A stretch of DNA of 35,145 nt from Brachionus koreanus (lineage: Eukaryota; Rotifera; Eurotatoria; Ploima; Brachionidae), in the NCBI GenBank assembly GCA_016987375.1, contig PJRA01000361.1:308938-344082 (forward strand), given 5' to 3'. Position numbers and translations under genes: made by a program. The first letter of the stretch is position 1, and every line of letters begins with the position of its first letter. A model generated the notes under the pieces. The model worked only from the letters and a program-made list of their open reading frames with translations. It was not told the DNA's origin and did not search any database. Of this stretch, positions 8,924 through 20,351 are shown in pieces.

Positions 8924-9268
8924 TTTATAAAAAGATTATCCCAATTTGAGGCCAATTTTCAAAATCCAACTGATTATGAAGAATTTGAAATCGATTCCCA
9001 GTCTGGGTCTGATACAAATTCTGAAAAAGAATCTTTAGTCATTTCGGATGCTGAAGAAGTAGCTAATGAAGCTAATGTGATTGATGTAGATAATTTGGTT
9101 GATAATGATGATATGGGTGTCTCAGAAGAAAACACTGTTCGTGGAAACTAACTCACAAGTTCTGGAACCTTTAATCCTGTTGCTGGACTTTCAGATAGTG
9201 TTTATGATGCAGAAGATATTGACGTTAAAAGTTTAGCAAGTGCGGATGAGATAGATATGATGAATTAG
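8924..9268 (+). pseudogene. Acidic protein fragment with one in-frame stop
   Basis: A frame open from about 8924 to the TAG at 9266-9268 is broken only by one TAA at 9149-9151. It reads SQFEANFQNPTDYEEFEIDS, then QSGSDTNSEKESLVISDAEE, and after the stop NPVAGLSDSVYDAEDIDVKS. It is rich in Asp, Glu and Ser, with GC and codon use like real coding DNA. No start codon or splice site is obvious. Acidic Ser-rich tails of this kind occur at transposase termini and in nuclear proteins. Its position right after a SWIM transposase scrap suggests a transposon gene, but I do not recognise the family. Confidence 0.45.
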
Positions 9269-9284
9269 TTTCACTCGAAAAATC

Positions 9285-9590
9285 TGTGCAAACAACTGAT
9301 TGAAAATACTTATTTAATTCATTCGCAATTTCACTTAGATCGGTTATAGTCTGATCACCAATTTGGGATTCGATTTAGATTTTTTGGCTAATAACAATTC
9401 ATACTTGATTACAGCTGTTCGAATAGCCTTTCGACATCCTCTACTAAAAGCTATGTAACTCACTCTTTTCTCTGTTTTCTAGCCACTGGCTGAAAGAGCT
9501 TTTCATGCTGAGTATTTCTTACGAATTAAGATCTTAAGATCTTGATTCATCCATGGTTTATTACTTTTATAGGATTTCAAAATAGGAATA
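9285..9590 (-). mobile_element. Non-LTR retrotransposon ORF2 fragment (endonuclease-RT linker)
   Basis: The minus strand gives, with small frame breaks, KSYKSNKPWMNQDLKILIRK, KYSA, KALSASG, RVSYIAFSRGCRKAIRTAVI, KYELLLAKKSKSNPKLV. The pattern PWMN.DLK.LIRKK followed by a long basic helix and KSNPKL is the linker between endonuclease and reverse transcriptase in Jockey/CR1-type ORF2 proteins. Flanking catalytic domains are absent. Dead fragment. Confidence 0.75.
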
Positions 9591-9889
9591 AATCTGTCTA
9601 TTTATTCAACATTTGAAAAAAAAAACTTTTAATCACTCCAAAAGAGAATTTGTGGTTATATATAGACCCAAAAATGGTCAATACAAAGACTATTAAGCGT
9701 TCTTTTTAGGATTTATTAAAAAAATTTTTAAATTGGTTATTCAGATTACTTAAAGCTTAAAAAAAGTCCTTTTTATGTAAGAAATTTAAAAATTAAAAAT
9801 TATGCCAATATGGTACAGAATTATATGTTAGATAAAAATATAAGGTATTTTGCTAAATAAGTACACAAATCAAAATAATAATAAATCCA

Positions 9890-10100
9890 GCACACTTACC
9901 AAAAGCATAGCCAATTGAAGATTTTTGGGAAAATTTGAAATCTAAAGTTTATGAGGGTGATTGGAAGGCCAAAATCTTAGGAAACTCGAAAACAAAATTT
10001 GCGCTTGTCTGAGCAATATCGATTCAAAAGTTGTACAAGACCATACCTAGAGTTTTCGCTCTAAGCTCGATATCATATGTCGCCATGGAGTTAATACTTT
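9890..10100 (+). pseudogene. Tc1/pogo-type DDE transposase C-terminus, decayed
   Basis: The plus strand reads NPAHLPKA, stop, PIEDFWENLKSKVYEGDWKA, KIL; then, after frameshifts, blocks equivalent to LENKIRACLSNIDSKVVQDH and RVFALSSI. PIEDFWxxLKxKVY is the final catalytic-acid block (NPIExxWxxLK in Tc1-like transposases), followed by the usual C-terminal helices. Upstream DDE residues and inverted repeats are not visible. Confidence 0.7.
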
Positions 10101-10746
10101 AAGTGATATTATTTTTTCAAAATAGGAGTGTTCAGTTATAATTAAAAAAAAATTTAAAGTCTTAGTTTAATAAAAAAATTTTTTATGATAAAATTAATTT
10201 GCCATTTTTATTCTATATCCGTTATTATTAATTATTTCGAAAAGATTATGTCATATTTGGTGACGAAAAATGTTAATTTATAAAAAAAATTATACTAATG
10301 AGAAAATAAACATTAAAATTTTTTTTTTAATTATTTTATTTAGAGATTTATGCCGAAAATATTAATATATCAATGCTAATAAAAATAAGATCAGGTTAAA
10401 TATGCAGTAAAATAAGTCTGCAAAGTACTCTGTAATTTTCTGCATTTTGTACACCATTTAAAAGTCTTATTCTAATCAACTGTGCAATTATATTGCAGAA
10501 ATTTTCAGACATAGATTTTCGGATTAAACAAAGTTGCTTAAACATTAAGCATTTTACAGAACTAAATTATCTATTTTAGTAAAAAAGCTAATCAAATTTT
10601 TCTGAATTGATAAGATCGAATTGAAACAAATTTCACAAACCCTTAAAAATTGATCTGTTGATTAAAAAAATTACCTTTTTCATTCATTCTAATCATAGTT
10701 TCAATTATAACTAATCATTTTAAAATTAATCATTGAAAATAAATCA
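10101..10746. other. Intergenic, no gene seen
   Basis: AT-rich sequence between the Tc1-like remnant and the 3' end of the minus-strand WD40-like gene. It may include the end of that gene's 3' UTR. Confidence 0.4.
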
Positions 10747-10752
10747 TTTATT
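10747..10752 (-). terminator. Poly(A) signal of the WD40-like gene
   Basis: TTTATT on the plus strand, AATAAA on the gene strand, about 50 nt past the stop codon at 10802-10804. Confidence 0.55.
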
Positions 10753-10801
10753 TAATGTCAGAACTAATTTAACTGGTTTGGCAATTTATATTTTGTGTAT
10801 A

Positions 10802-13164
10802 TTAAACGGTTGTTGAATTATTAGTAGTTAATATTTGGTTTGAATTAATAAAATCAGTTAAATTTTGTACAACTATTGAAGAATTTGTTGCATTTAAAAT
10901 ATTTGTATTTTTAGTATCAATTGTTGTCAAAAAAGAAGTGATAAATGTTTCATTGTCTATTTTAGCACTTGTTTGATTGAAATTCACACTCACAGTTTGA
11001 TTAAAAGTATTCAAAGCATTCAATGTTGTTTGATTAGCTTCTGTTTTAGTTTGATTGATCGTTTGAGTAAATGGCCTAGTTGTTTCATTCCCAATTGTAA
11101 TCAATTCAGTAGAATTGTTTGCTATGGATGAATTAGCAGCTAATGAAGTTAAAATTTGCGAATCTACTGTGCTTGTCACCATGTTCTGTTTAGTTGATTT
11201 CGTTTCTGGAGTCAATATTTGAGTCATTAAAACAACAATAGATCCATTTTTTGTTCCAACAATTGGTCTCTGAAAATTGTCAATGATAATCTCGGTAATT
11301 TGAACAGTAATTGGTATCAGATCAACTTCTATCTGATTGAACAAATCGTATTCAATAATTGATTCTCTATTTGATACAAAAATAGTTTCACTTGCTAGAA
11401 TGGCTGAATTGACTAAATTGCTTAAACCAGTCAACGATGAATCGGACAAAGGTGTATATGTCTGATCAGTCCAAATGATAAATTGGCCCTGTCGGTCAAC
11501 TGTAACCAAATTTCTGTTTGAAATGCTAAACAGTGCGATTGTTTGTGATTGAGTGGTTAATGAACTTTTCACTTCATTGAAATCACTATTCCAAATAGTG
11601 AATTCGTTTTCACTTGAAGTAGCAAATAGTTGTCTCTCCAAGTTTGCTATAAGACTTATTGGTGAATTAGACGCCTGAAAATCTTTTATTTTTACCAAGC
11701 CCTCTTTAGCAAATACTTGTATTGATCCAGTTTGTGTGCCGACAAGAATAGTATTTTGGAACAATAGGGCACTGATTACTGTTTCAGAAAAAACAACCGA
11801 ATTCTCTATTCCATATGTGTTAGAGTCTATATATGACAGATTTCCCTTTGATGTTACTGCTAGAACTTGGGCATCGACGAATTTAACATAAACAATTGGA
11901 TCATTGTATTGAAGTTTTCTCAAAACTTGAATTGTTGACTTGTTTATAAATGCAATAGAACTGTCTTGGGATCCACTAACAATCAAGTCATTCAAGTTAA
12001 TATCCAAACTTGTTATTTCTTCACTATGAGAATTAATAAAATATTTTTCCAATTTTGGCTCTTCTGGTTCTGGCTGAGATGCATCATTGCTGACATTTTT
12101 ATTTTCCAAAATAATTATTAAATTCAAATTAGTGCCTAAAATGACATCAGTTCCGTTCACAGTCATTGAAGTTACTTCACCTGGAATATCTTTAATTGAA
12201 TTAACTGCTAAACCATCGGCTAGATTGTAAAAATAAACACTATTTATCAATGAAGTCACCAAAAGGCCAGTTTCTATTTGAGATATGAACAGAACATTAT
12301 CTGTGCTGATAATTGTTTTCAAAAGATTTTCTGTATTCGGATCGACAACTGCCATAGAAGATTGAAATGAATAAACCAATGATTCATTAATGCCTTTAGT
12401 CGGTTCAATTACTTTGAAAGCGTCCATTCCAGTCTGAATTGTCTGAATTTTTGTCAATGAATAGTCTGTATTTGTATAGTAACGAATTGAGTCACTTGAT
12501 TGAACCAGTATGTAGCCATTTGAAAGTTGCTCCAGTGAATTAACTGTACCTAATGTTGCAAAGCGCCTTGTCAACTCTCCAAATAGGTTGAAAATTAAAA
12601 TTTGTCCTCTGCTTGTACTAATAATTAATTCAGAGCGCTTCTGGTTAAAGAGCAAATAATTCATAATTCCGTAATTATTGTTTTTGAACGTTAATTTATT
12701 TTCAGCTGTTTCTATATCCCAATAATTTAAGCCATCAGTTGACGATATTGCAGCAAGTGAAAAACTTCCCACAAATGCCAGTCCATTTATCTCTCCGTTG
12801 ACACTGATTTCATTTTTGGGAAATTTAGGCTCCCAAGTTGATGCATTCCAAATAATTATTTCTCCATTTCTTGAGCCCGAAGCAAGTAGGCCTTTCATCA
12901 CAGCAAATGCTATGATTGCAGATGTATGAGATGACAAAGTTCTATTATTTCCAATAACTTAATAAAAATAGATCAATATTTTTTTTAATTTTTATCATAT
13001 TAATTAATACTTGAATTGAGTGTGACTCCGTTGTTGTTATTATTATCTGAGCCTAATTTTATGTACACAGGTATTAACGCTAGGGTCGTAATACCTCCAA
13101 TAACAAGACCCAAACCAGTTATGCCTGCACAAACTCCTGCTCCAATTGCGATCGCTTGAGACAT
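10802..13164 (-). CDS. Membrane-anchored WD40-like beta-propeller glycoprotein, two exons, 769 aa
   Basis: Exon 1 is 13164-13011 and exon 2 is 12957-10802, joined by a 53-nt intron (gtattaat...ttaag) that splits an Ile codon. The second exon alone has no ATG near its start, and splicing supplies MSQAIAIGAG. Residues 5-35 are one hydrophobic, glycine-rich membrane segment (G8, G10, G14, G17, G19, G23, G24). From about 60 to 630 come WD40-like blades such as LLASGSRNGEIIIWN, INLNDLIVSGSQDSSIAFIN, QLFATSSENEFTIWNSD and RNLVTVDRQGQFIIWTD, probably enough for two propellers. The last ~135 residues are Thr/Asn-rich with at least 12 N-glycosylation sequons (NSS, NST, NET, NQT, NAT, NLT). The sequons suggest the C-terminal bulk is luminal or extracellular with residues 5-35 as signal anchor. 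Ligand and role unknown. Confidence 0.88.
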
Positions 13165-13805
13165 TTTATTTTATTTTTTAAGTAGGAAAGTATGTAAGAA
13201 TAAAAGATAAATTTATGTTTAAGTTATATATAAATACACCTTTAATAAACCTGACTGTAAGACTGGAAAAATTATATCAATGAATGATTATACAAAGTTT
13301 TATTTGGTTTGATTTTTTAAGCACTAGTCAAGCATGAAAATTATATTCAATTTAAGATCACAAAAATAAGTTGATTCTTATATATGCATAATTTTTTATT
13401 TTAAATTGTTTATTTTTATTTTATTATTATTATTATTAGAAAAATAAATTTTGGAATTTCCCGGGAATTGTCCGAATAGTTAAAGCCTTCATTTCAGCTC
13501 CCTTGCTAATGTTTCTTATTTAGTTTAACATTTAAAATTCGATTAAGTAAAATTAGTAATTTTTTTCACCTTAATTAAAAAACTAAATTAAAAGACATTA
13601 ATACTAAATACTAAAACTAAATTAACTAATGTCCTGACAAAAAACTACAGTAAATGAGAACTAAACTAATTGACTGATAAAAATATGATCTAATGGACAA
13701 ATAACTTTTTAATTGACAAATAATCTAATTTAAAAAACAGAAAGCAGCTTTGTTTCTACCAAAACGTTTGTAATTTCATCTGTTTAGATAGGCTTTAATT
13801 ATTTT
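13165..13805. other. Upstream region of the WD40-like gene, no other gene seen
   Basis: AT-rich. It should contain the 5' UTR and promoter of the minus-strand gene starting at 13164. A short TTA microsatellite is near 13420-13440. Nothing else is recognised. Confidence 0.4.
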
Positions 13806-14575
13806 CGCTATGTAAAAAGTTTAATTTGCTAGGTAGAAAAAAAACTAAGTTAAAGATTATTTTTTGCTAGGTAATATTCATTGCTTTTTCTAGGTAAAAC
13901 ACAAAAATTGCTAGGTAAAAAAAAACATTTGCTAAGAAAAAAAAACGGAATAAAAAAAAACCTAGTAATATTTAGCAGCAGCAGCAGGAACTTTATTATA
14001 TTTTAATCGCATCGCTAGACCAACTAGATTTTTGCAAACATAATTTTTCATATAATGTGGACAAGTGCATGATCCATTTTTCCAATTACCATTTGAGCCA
14101 TCATCTGGAATTGTTATGCACCAAACTTTATAGTTAATTATCGAGTATCCCTGAAATATATTCCATGCAAGTTTGGAATAATTGATAATGTCTTCTTCTT
14201 TTATATTTAATTCTGAAAAAGTTACGAAATAATTAGTACTTTTTGATATTTTTGATTCATAAATAAGCATTGTTTTATTTTACTTTAGCCATTGATATGC
14301 TTTTGTGTTCAATTGAAGATCAATTGGCTGTTCTTCATAGAAAAAACGACGATTTATCTCGAATGGTCATCTATCAAGCAACCAATTTTTGGCAATATCG
14401 CAGCTAACAATTAAAAATTGCGATAAATTTAATCGTTCTCTTAAATTTATTTAGTGTGTTTTTGTCTTTGATTACTTTATTTGTGGCTTCTAAAGCATTT
14501 TTTTTCTTCTAAAGCAAACAACCTAGCGCTTTGATTTTTGTACCTAGCATTGTGAATTTTAACACTTAGCATTTA
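13806..14575 (-). mobile_element. SWIM-domain (MULE-like) element with inverted 8-mer arrays
   Basis: Left flank: GCTAGGTA occurs at 13828-13835, 13866-13873 and 13910-13917, with near copies at 13806 (GCTATGTA), 13890 (CTAGGTAAAA) and 13931 (GCTAAGAAAA). Right flank: the reverse complement TACCTAGC is at 14541-14548, with ACCTAGC at 14521 and CTTAGC at 14565. These opposed arrays bracket the SWIM fragment at 13962-14270. Short repeats in opposite orientation at both ends resemble subterminal transposase-binding sites of a DNA transposon. SWIM fingers are typical of MuDR/MULE transposases. The element is about 770 bp and lacks a transposase core, so it would be a defective derivative. Exact ends and target duplication are not resolved. 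Confidence 0.5.
13962..14270 (-). pseudogene. SWIM zinc-finger fragment of a transposase
   Basis: A 102-codon minus frame reads MLIYESKISKSTNYFVTFSE, LNIKEEDIINYSKLAWNIFQ, GYSIINYKVWCITIPDDGSN, GNWKNGSCTCPHYMKNYVCK, NLVGLAMRLK. The C-x-C-(x)n-C-x-H pattern of SWIM fingers is present as CTCPHYMKNYVCKN, with the final His replaced by Asn, so zinc binding is probably lost. It ends in a short alanine run (PAAAAKYY) coded by a GCA/GCT repeat. It lacks a DDE core. It could be a terminal exon of a transposase or a truncated copy; the second copy is at 8693-8870. Confidence 0.65.
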
Positions 14576-14582
14576 AAATTTT

Positions 14583-14738
14583 TTATTTATTTATTTAAAG
14601 TATAGTTCGGTCGGTTAAGCCTTGTCTGGTTGGATGGAAACTTAGTCCTTCCTTTCAGCTACATGAAAAAAATTTTGAATAAACAGAATATAGTTGAAAC
14701 AAAATGTTATATTAGATTAAAGTTACTTATTAAAATTA
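14583..14738 (-). mobile_element. Non-LTR retrotransposon 3' end, copy B
   Basis: Reverse-complement match to 8496-8652 over its whole length (shared blocks include ACATTTTGTTTCAACTATAT and GCTGAAAGGAAGGACTAA). It ends at the 14583 side in TTTAAATAAATAAATAAAA. It abuts the SWIM element in the same relative order as copy A. Confidence 0.7.
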
Positions 14739-16603
14739 AAGCAAATTTAAACATAAGCCATATTTTCGAGTTAATAAGTCTTTATCTTCAGTTAAAAGAC
14801 TAAATCGAACATGATAATTGACAATTCTAAGATGCTGATATCAATATGTGTTGAATTTTGTTAAGTGTCTGAATAAGAAGTTTCAATTATGCTCAGTCAA
14901 TTTTATTTAAAAAAAATTAACAAATTTCAATTATTATTTATTAAAAATTGACGGCATCTTATATATATATAATATTTAAATATGAATAAAGTTTGTTTAA
15001 TTTAATAATATCTTAAATTATCTTAGTAGATTTATATTTTAATTATAAAAGTTTATGTTAATCTCATCAGAATATTTAATTTAATACGTATCTTGTTAAG
15101 GTTTCACAAAAAAGAAGTGAAACTTAATTCAAATAAATTGGATTATTCATTAGATTATTTTTTTGAAAAGAAATGTTTGTCTAATTAATTAAACCTTTTA
15201 AAAAGAAAATAAATTTGCTCAAAACAAATCTAAGTTCAAGTTTCTTTGCAGCTTTGATTCAAAATAAGTCTTTCTTTTCTTTATTGATTACTTAAATGCT
15301 TAGTATTTTTTTACAAGAGATTCCATTTTTCAAATAAACTTTTACTAATCATATTTGATATAAGCAATTACTAGAATGAGTATAATTGTTTAAATGCCAG
15401 AAGAGAAACAAAAATATTTGAATTAAATTTTAATCTAGGAATTGCCAAATTCAATTAAATCAAAATCAAAAACCACAAAAAAATTATAAAAAAAAGTCCC
15501 AGAGGAACTGTTCAAACAATAAATTTTCTAATTTCATTTAATTGTTCGTGATTATGAGAACCGATTTTAAATGATTAAATAAATTTAGAAGGTTTTAGGT
15601 GATTTTTTTATTCGAAAATATTTTATAAAAAAAATTTTAAGATTTAACTTTGTTATTTAAATTTTTTTATTTTCAATTTTTGAATAGCAAAATTTTAATT
15701 TAAATTTATAATTAAAATTAATTGCCATAAATTAAAGTACGCGTCCTAGTCATTCTATTAATCTATCAATAATTAAAAAGATTTCAAATTTTAATTCAAT
15801 TATGCAAGATTTATTTATTTTAGTTATTCTATTGATAGTTACTTTGATTATTGTGCATTTTTTCAAACTAATTTTTCTCTTCAACAAAAAGCATAAATTT
15901 TTCAAGCTCACTATGCTTAGTAATTATTTCGCTAATTTGTTTTTAAATAAAAATCTATAATTTTTATAAAAAATGTTAATTTTAATTTTCAAATGTTTTG
16001 TTTTGAAGATGAGATTAAAGAAAAATGCAATGCATTTTGAAAATTAACCAAATGATCGGCTTTTTATTTTTGAAAAAAAAAGGTTTCAGTAAATAGAAAA
16101 ATATTTGAATAGAATGAAAATTTATTTGCCTTTTTGAAAGAATTTTAGCCTTAAGAAATGACTCTAAACATTTTATAGAAACTAATCGGAAATTATCTTT
16201 TATTTAAATTGAAAATAAATGAATAGAAAAACTGGTATTTAAAAAATTCTTTATTAAAAATTTATATAATGTAGATATGATTAAACTTCAAGAGTCATTT
16301 ATTAACCAATTACATATTCACTTAATTATCATATTTTTGTTCAAAATCAATACTTTAAATCTTAGGAAGAAAAAGAAAACTCAAGTTAAAATCGCAATTG
16401 TTAGACTCATGATAAATGATCATTTTCGCTTTTAAATCAATCTTATTTTTTATAGAAAATATTCAATTTAATAAATCACAAAGAAAATAAATCTTGTTTT
16501 ATCTGATGATTGTGAAATGTGTTATTATTAATTTATTCTAAAGTAAAATTTTTTTCAAGTTTGTCTTTTTTGTTTTTTTTTTCATTAACTGAATATATAA
16601 TTA
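14739..16603. other. Long AT-rich intergenic stretch
   Basis: No conserved coding signal. A 52-codon ATG frame at 15802-15960 (MQDLFILVILLIVTLIIVHF...) would give a one-pass membrane micropeptide, but Phe/Ile/Leu-rich frames are expected by chance in such composition. The right end is the likely promoter of the thioesterase gene at 16604. Confidence 0.35.
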
Positions 16604-17826
16604 ATGAAAATGGGGAACTATTTTGCCAACAAAACTAAACGGATCGAAAGATTCGACGCATACTCCAACTCATCAAGCATGGACACGAACAACTTGACAA
16701 CAACAACGAGTGTTAATTCATACAGTAACACTAAGTCAAAAAAATCAAATTCTCAATCGAAATCCTCGACAGGCTTGAAAAACAATTTGAATATTGGTAA
16801 GTTTGTCAAAAAATTTTTCAGCACGAAATTTTAACAAAATAAATAAAATGATTAAAAAAATTTTTGAAATGAAAAATTTTTATTCTATTTATAAAATTAA
16901 AATATAAAAAAAAGTACCAAAAGTTTTGCATTTTTCAATTAAAGCATTTTTTCCAATATGATTACTTAATAAAAAAATATATTCTTCCTTTGTATTTTAA
17001 ATTTTAAGATTTGTCTAGCATGTCCGTAGTACTAAAGCCTACAGTAAAGCATACTGCATCGGTCATATTTTTACACGGTTTGGGTGATACTGGGTAAAAC
17101 AAAAAATATAATTTTTTTTTTTTAATTTTTTTTAAAGCCACGGTTGGTCATCAGTATTTGCTGAATTTAAGCGTCCGCATATAAAATATATTTTTCCGAC
17201 AGCGCCGATTCGACCTGTCACTCTAAATGGGGGTTTCGAAATGAACGCATGGTTCGACATACTAGGACTTCGACCTGACGCCACTCAAGACGAAGATGGC
17301 ATCCAGAAGTCCAGTCAATTATGTAAAAATACGAGCAGTTTTAATTTTTCTGTGCATTTTTTTATTTAAATTTAGTATTAAATTTGGTTGATGAAGAAAT
17401 GAAAAACGGCATTCCAAGCGATCGTATATTCATCGGTGGATTCTCGCAAGGTGGAGCTACTGCTCTGTACACCGCGATGACCAGCACGCATCGTTTTGCG
17501 GGAATAATAGCTTTAAGCACTTGGCTACCACTACACCATCGCTTTCCAGCCCATCTAAAACAATGTGAAAACAAGTTCAGCACTCCGATAATTCAATGCC
17601 ACGGCGATATCGATCCCATGGTACCTCTGCAATGGTCTGATATGACTGTTAAATTGTTAAAAACCATTGGCTTTACTGATGTTAACTTCAAGACATATCG
17701 AGGCATGTCCCATTCTTCTTCTCCCGAAGTAAATTAACAATAAATATTTAAAAAAAAAAAAAAAAAATTTTTTTTTAGGAATTGGACGATGTTAGAGAAT
17801 TTATAAACAAAATTGCGCCAAATTAA
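16604..17826 (+). CDS. Acyl-protein thioesterase / lysophospholipase-like hydrolase, five exons
   Basis: Exons 16604-16796, 17009-17093, 17138-17322, 17376-17728 and 17779-17826 join in frame to 287 aa. Introns are 212, 44, 53 and 50 nt with GT-AG ends. From ATG 17020 the product is 219 aa, the normal size for APT1/APT2 (LYPLA family), cytosolic serine hydrolases that remove palmitate from protein cysteines. In short-form numbering: FLHGLGDTG at 17-25 (oxyanion region), nucleophile Ser110 in GGFSQGG, Asp166 in GDIDP, His199 in GMSHS. The catalytic triad is complete. Exon 1 adds about 68 Ser/Asn/Thr-rich residues and ends in a strong GTAAGT donor in matching phase. Its second ATG (16610, aaaATGG, better context) gives MGNYFANK, a candidate N-myristoylation site. 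Short and long forms may both be made. Enzyme call firm, extension inferred. Confidence 0.92.
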
Positions 17827-17877
17827 GTATCAAGAATTTAAAAAAAATTTTTTTAATTTTTACTAGCACCTTTTTTG

Positions 17878-17883
17878 AATAAA
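17878..17883 (+). terminator. Poly(A) signal of the thioesterase gene
   Basis: AATAAA (overlapping AATAAATAAA) about 50 nt after the stop codon at 17824-17826. Confidence 0.55.
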
Positions 17884-17889
17884 TAAATA

Positions 17890-18619
17890 TTTGAATTGAC
17901 TTTAAAATTTATTAAAAAAAGACAAAAAAAATTAAATTTGCTCGAAAAATCTTTTTTCAAATTATTCATGAGTCTGTAGTCACAGATAATTTATTTTAAA
18001 TAAATAATAAAAAATTGTAAAATTTTTGTTTTCAAAAGCAAGGTAGTCATTTGTCATACAAAAGTGACATACAACTTAATGAATATTGATTATCACAAAC
18101 TGAACTTTCAAAAAAAATTATTTATTTTTTTTTTAGATATTTTATTCAAATAAAATGTAAGAAAATATGTGAAAAAAAGAAAAAAAACAATTAAAAAATG
18201 TTCGAATACGAAATAGAAAAATATTTTTGAATTTTTTAATATATATATGTATGCGCTAGTGATGCTTATTTTCTAGAAAATAAAAAAAATTTTTTGAATT
18301 TTTTTCAGAAAAAAAATTTATTTTTAAAATTCTTTGAAAAGTTCTCTTTTTTAAAATGAAAAAAAATTTACATTGAATATAAAGAATATGTTTTTGTTAA
18401 CTTTTTAAGTTATGACCGCAGAATGTGTAGTATGCTGAGCTCGAAAAGCAAAAAACCCGAGTCAGCTCAAGTCTCCTAATCCGTATATTATATATATCTA
18501 TATATATATTCATATGTATGTAAATTCTAAAAAAAAATTTTTTTTGTATACTTTTCAATTATTTTTAGTCGAGTAATTATTAAAAAAATAAATTTCTATT
18601 TAATTAAAAAAATAAAGTC
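17890..18619. other. Convergent 3' ends of thioesterase and PP2A genes
   Basis: The plus-strand thioesterase and minus-strand PP2A genes end toward each other here. AT-rich, with a TA microsatellite at about 18484-18510. Part is presumably PP2A 3' UTR. No gene seen. Confidence 0.45.
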
Positions 18620-20306
<1,687 letters not shown>

Positions 20307-20351
20307 AAGTTTTCAACAAGTATAAATTGAATTTTTTTCTATGGTTTTTAT
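20307..20351 (+). repeat. Dispersed ~40-bp direct repeat, copy 1
   Basis: AAGTTTTCAACAAGTATAAA followed by TTGAATTTTTTTCTATGGTT recurs at 21820-21860 with one difference, in the same orientation. Weaker similarity continues for about 30 nt (TATCTT...ACTAATAA). Confidence 0.65.

Noticed and set aside
13828..13935. GCTAGGTA cluster considered as a CRISPR-like array
   Set aside because: Spacing is irregular, units are 8 nt, and the sequence is animal nuclear DNA; transposon subterminal repeats explain it better.
15802..15960. 52-codon hydrophobic micropeptide frame
   Set aside because: An ATG and one membrane-like stretch are present, but the residues are those expected from AT-rich DNA, and no conservation can be shown here.
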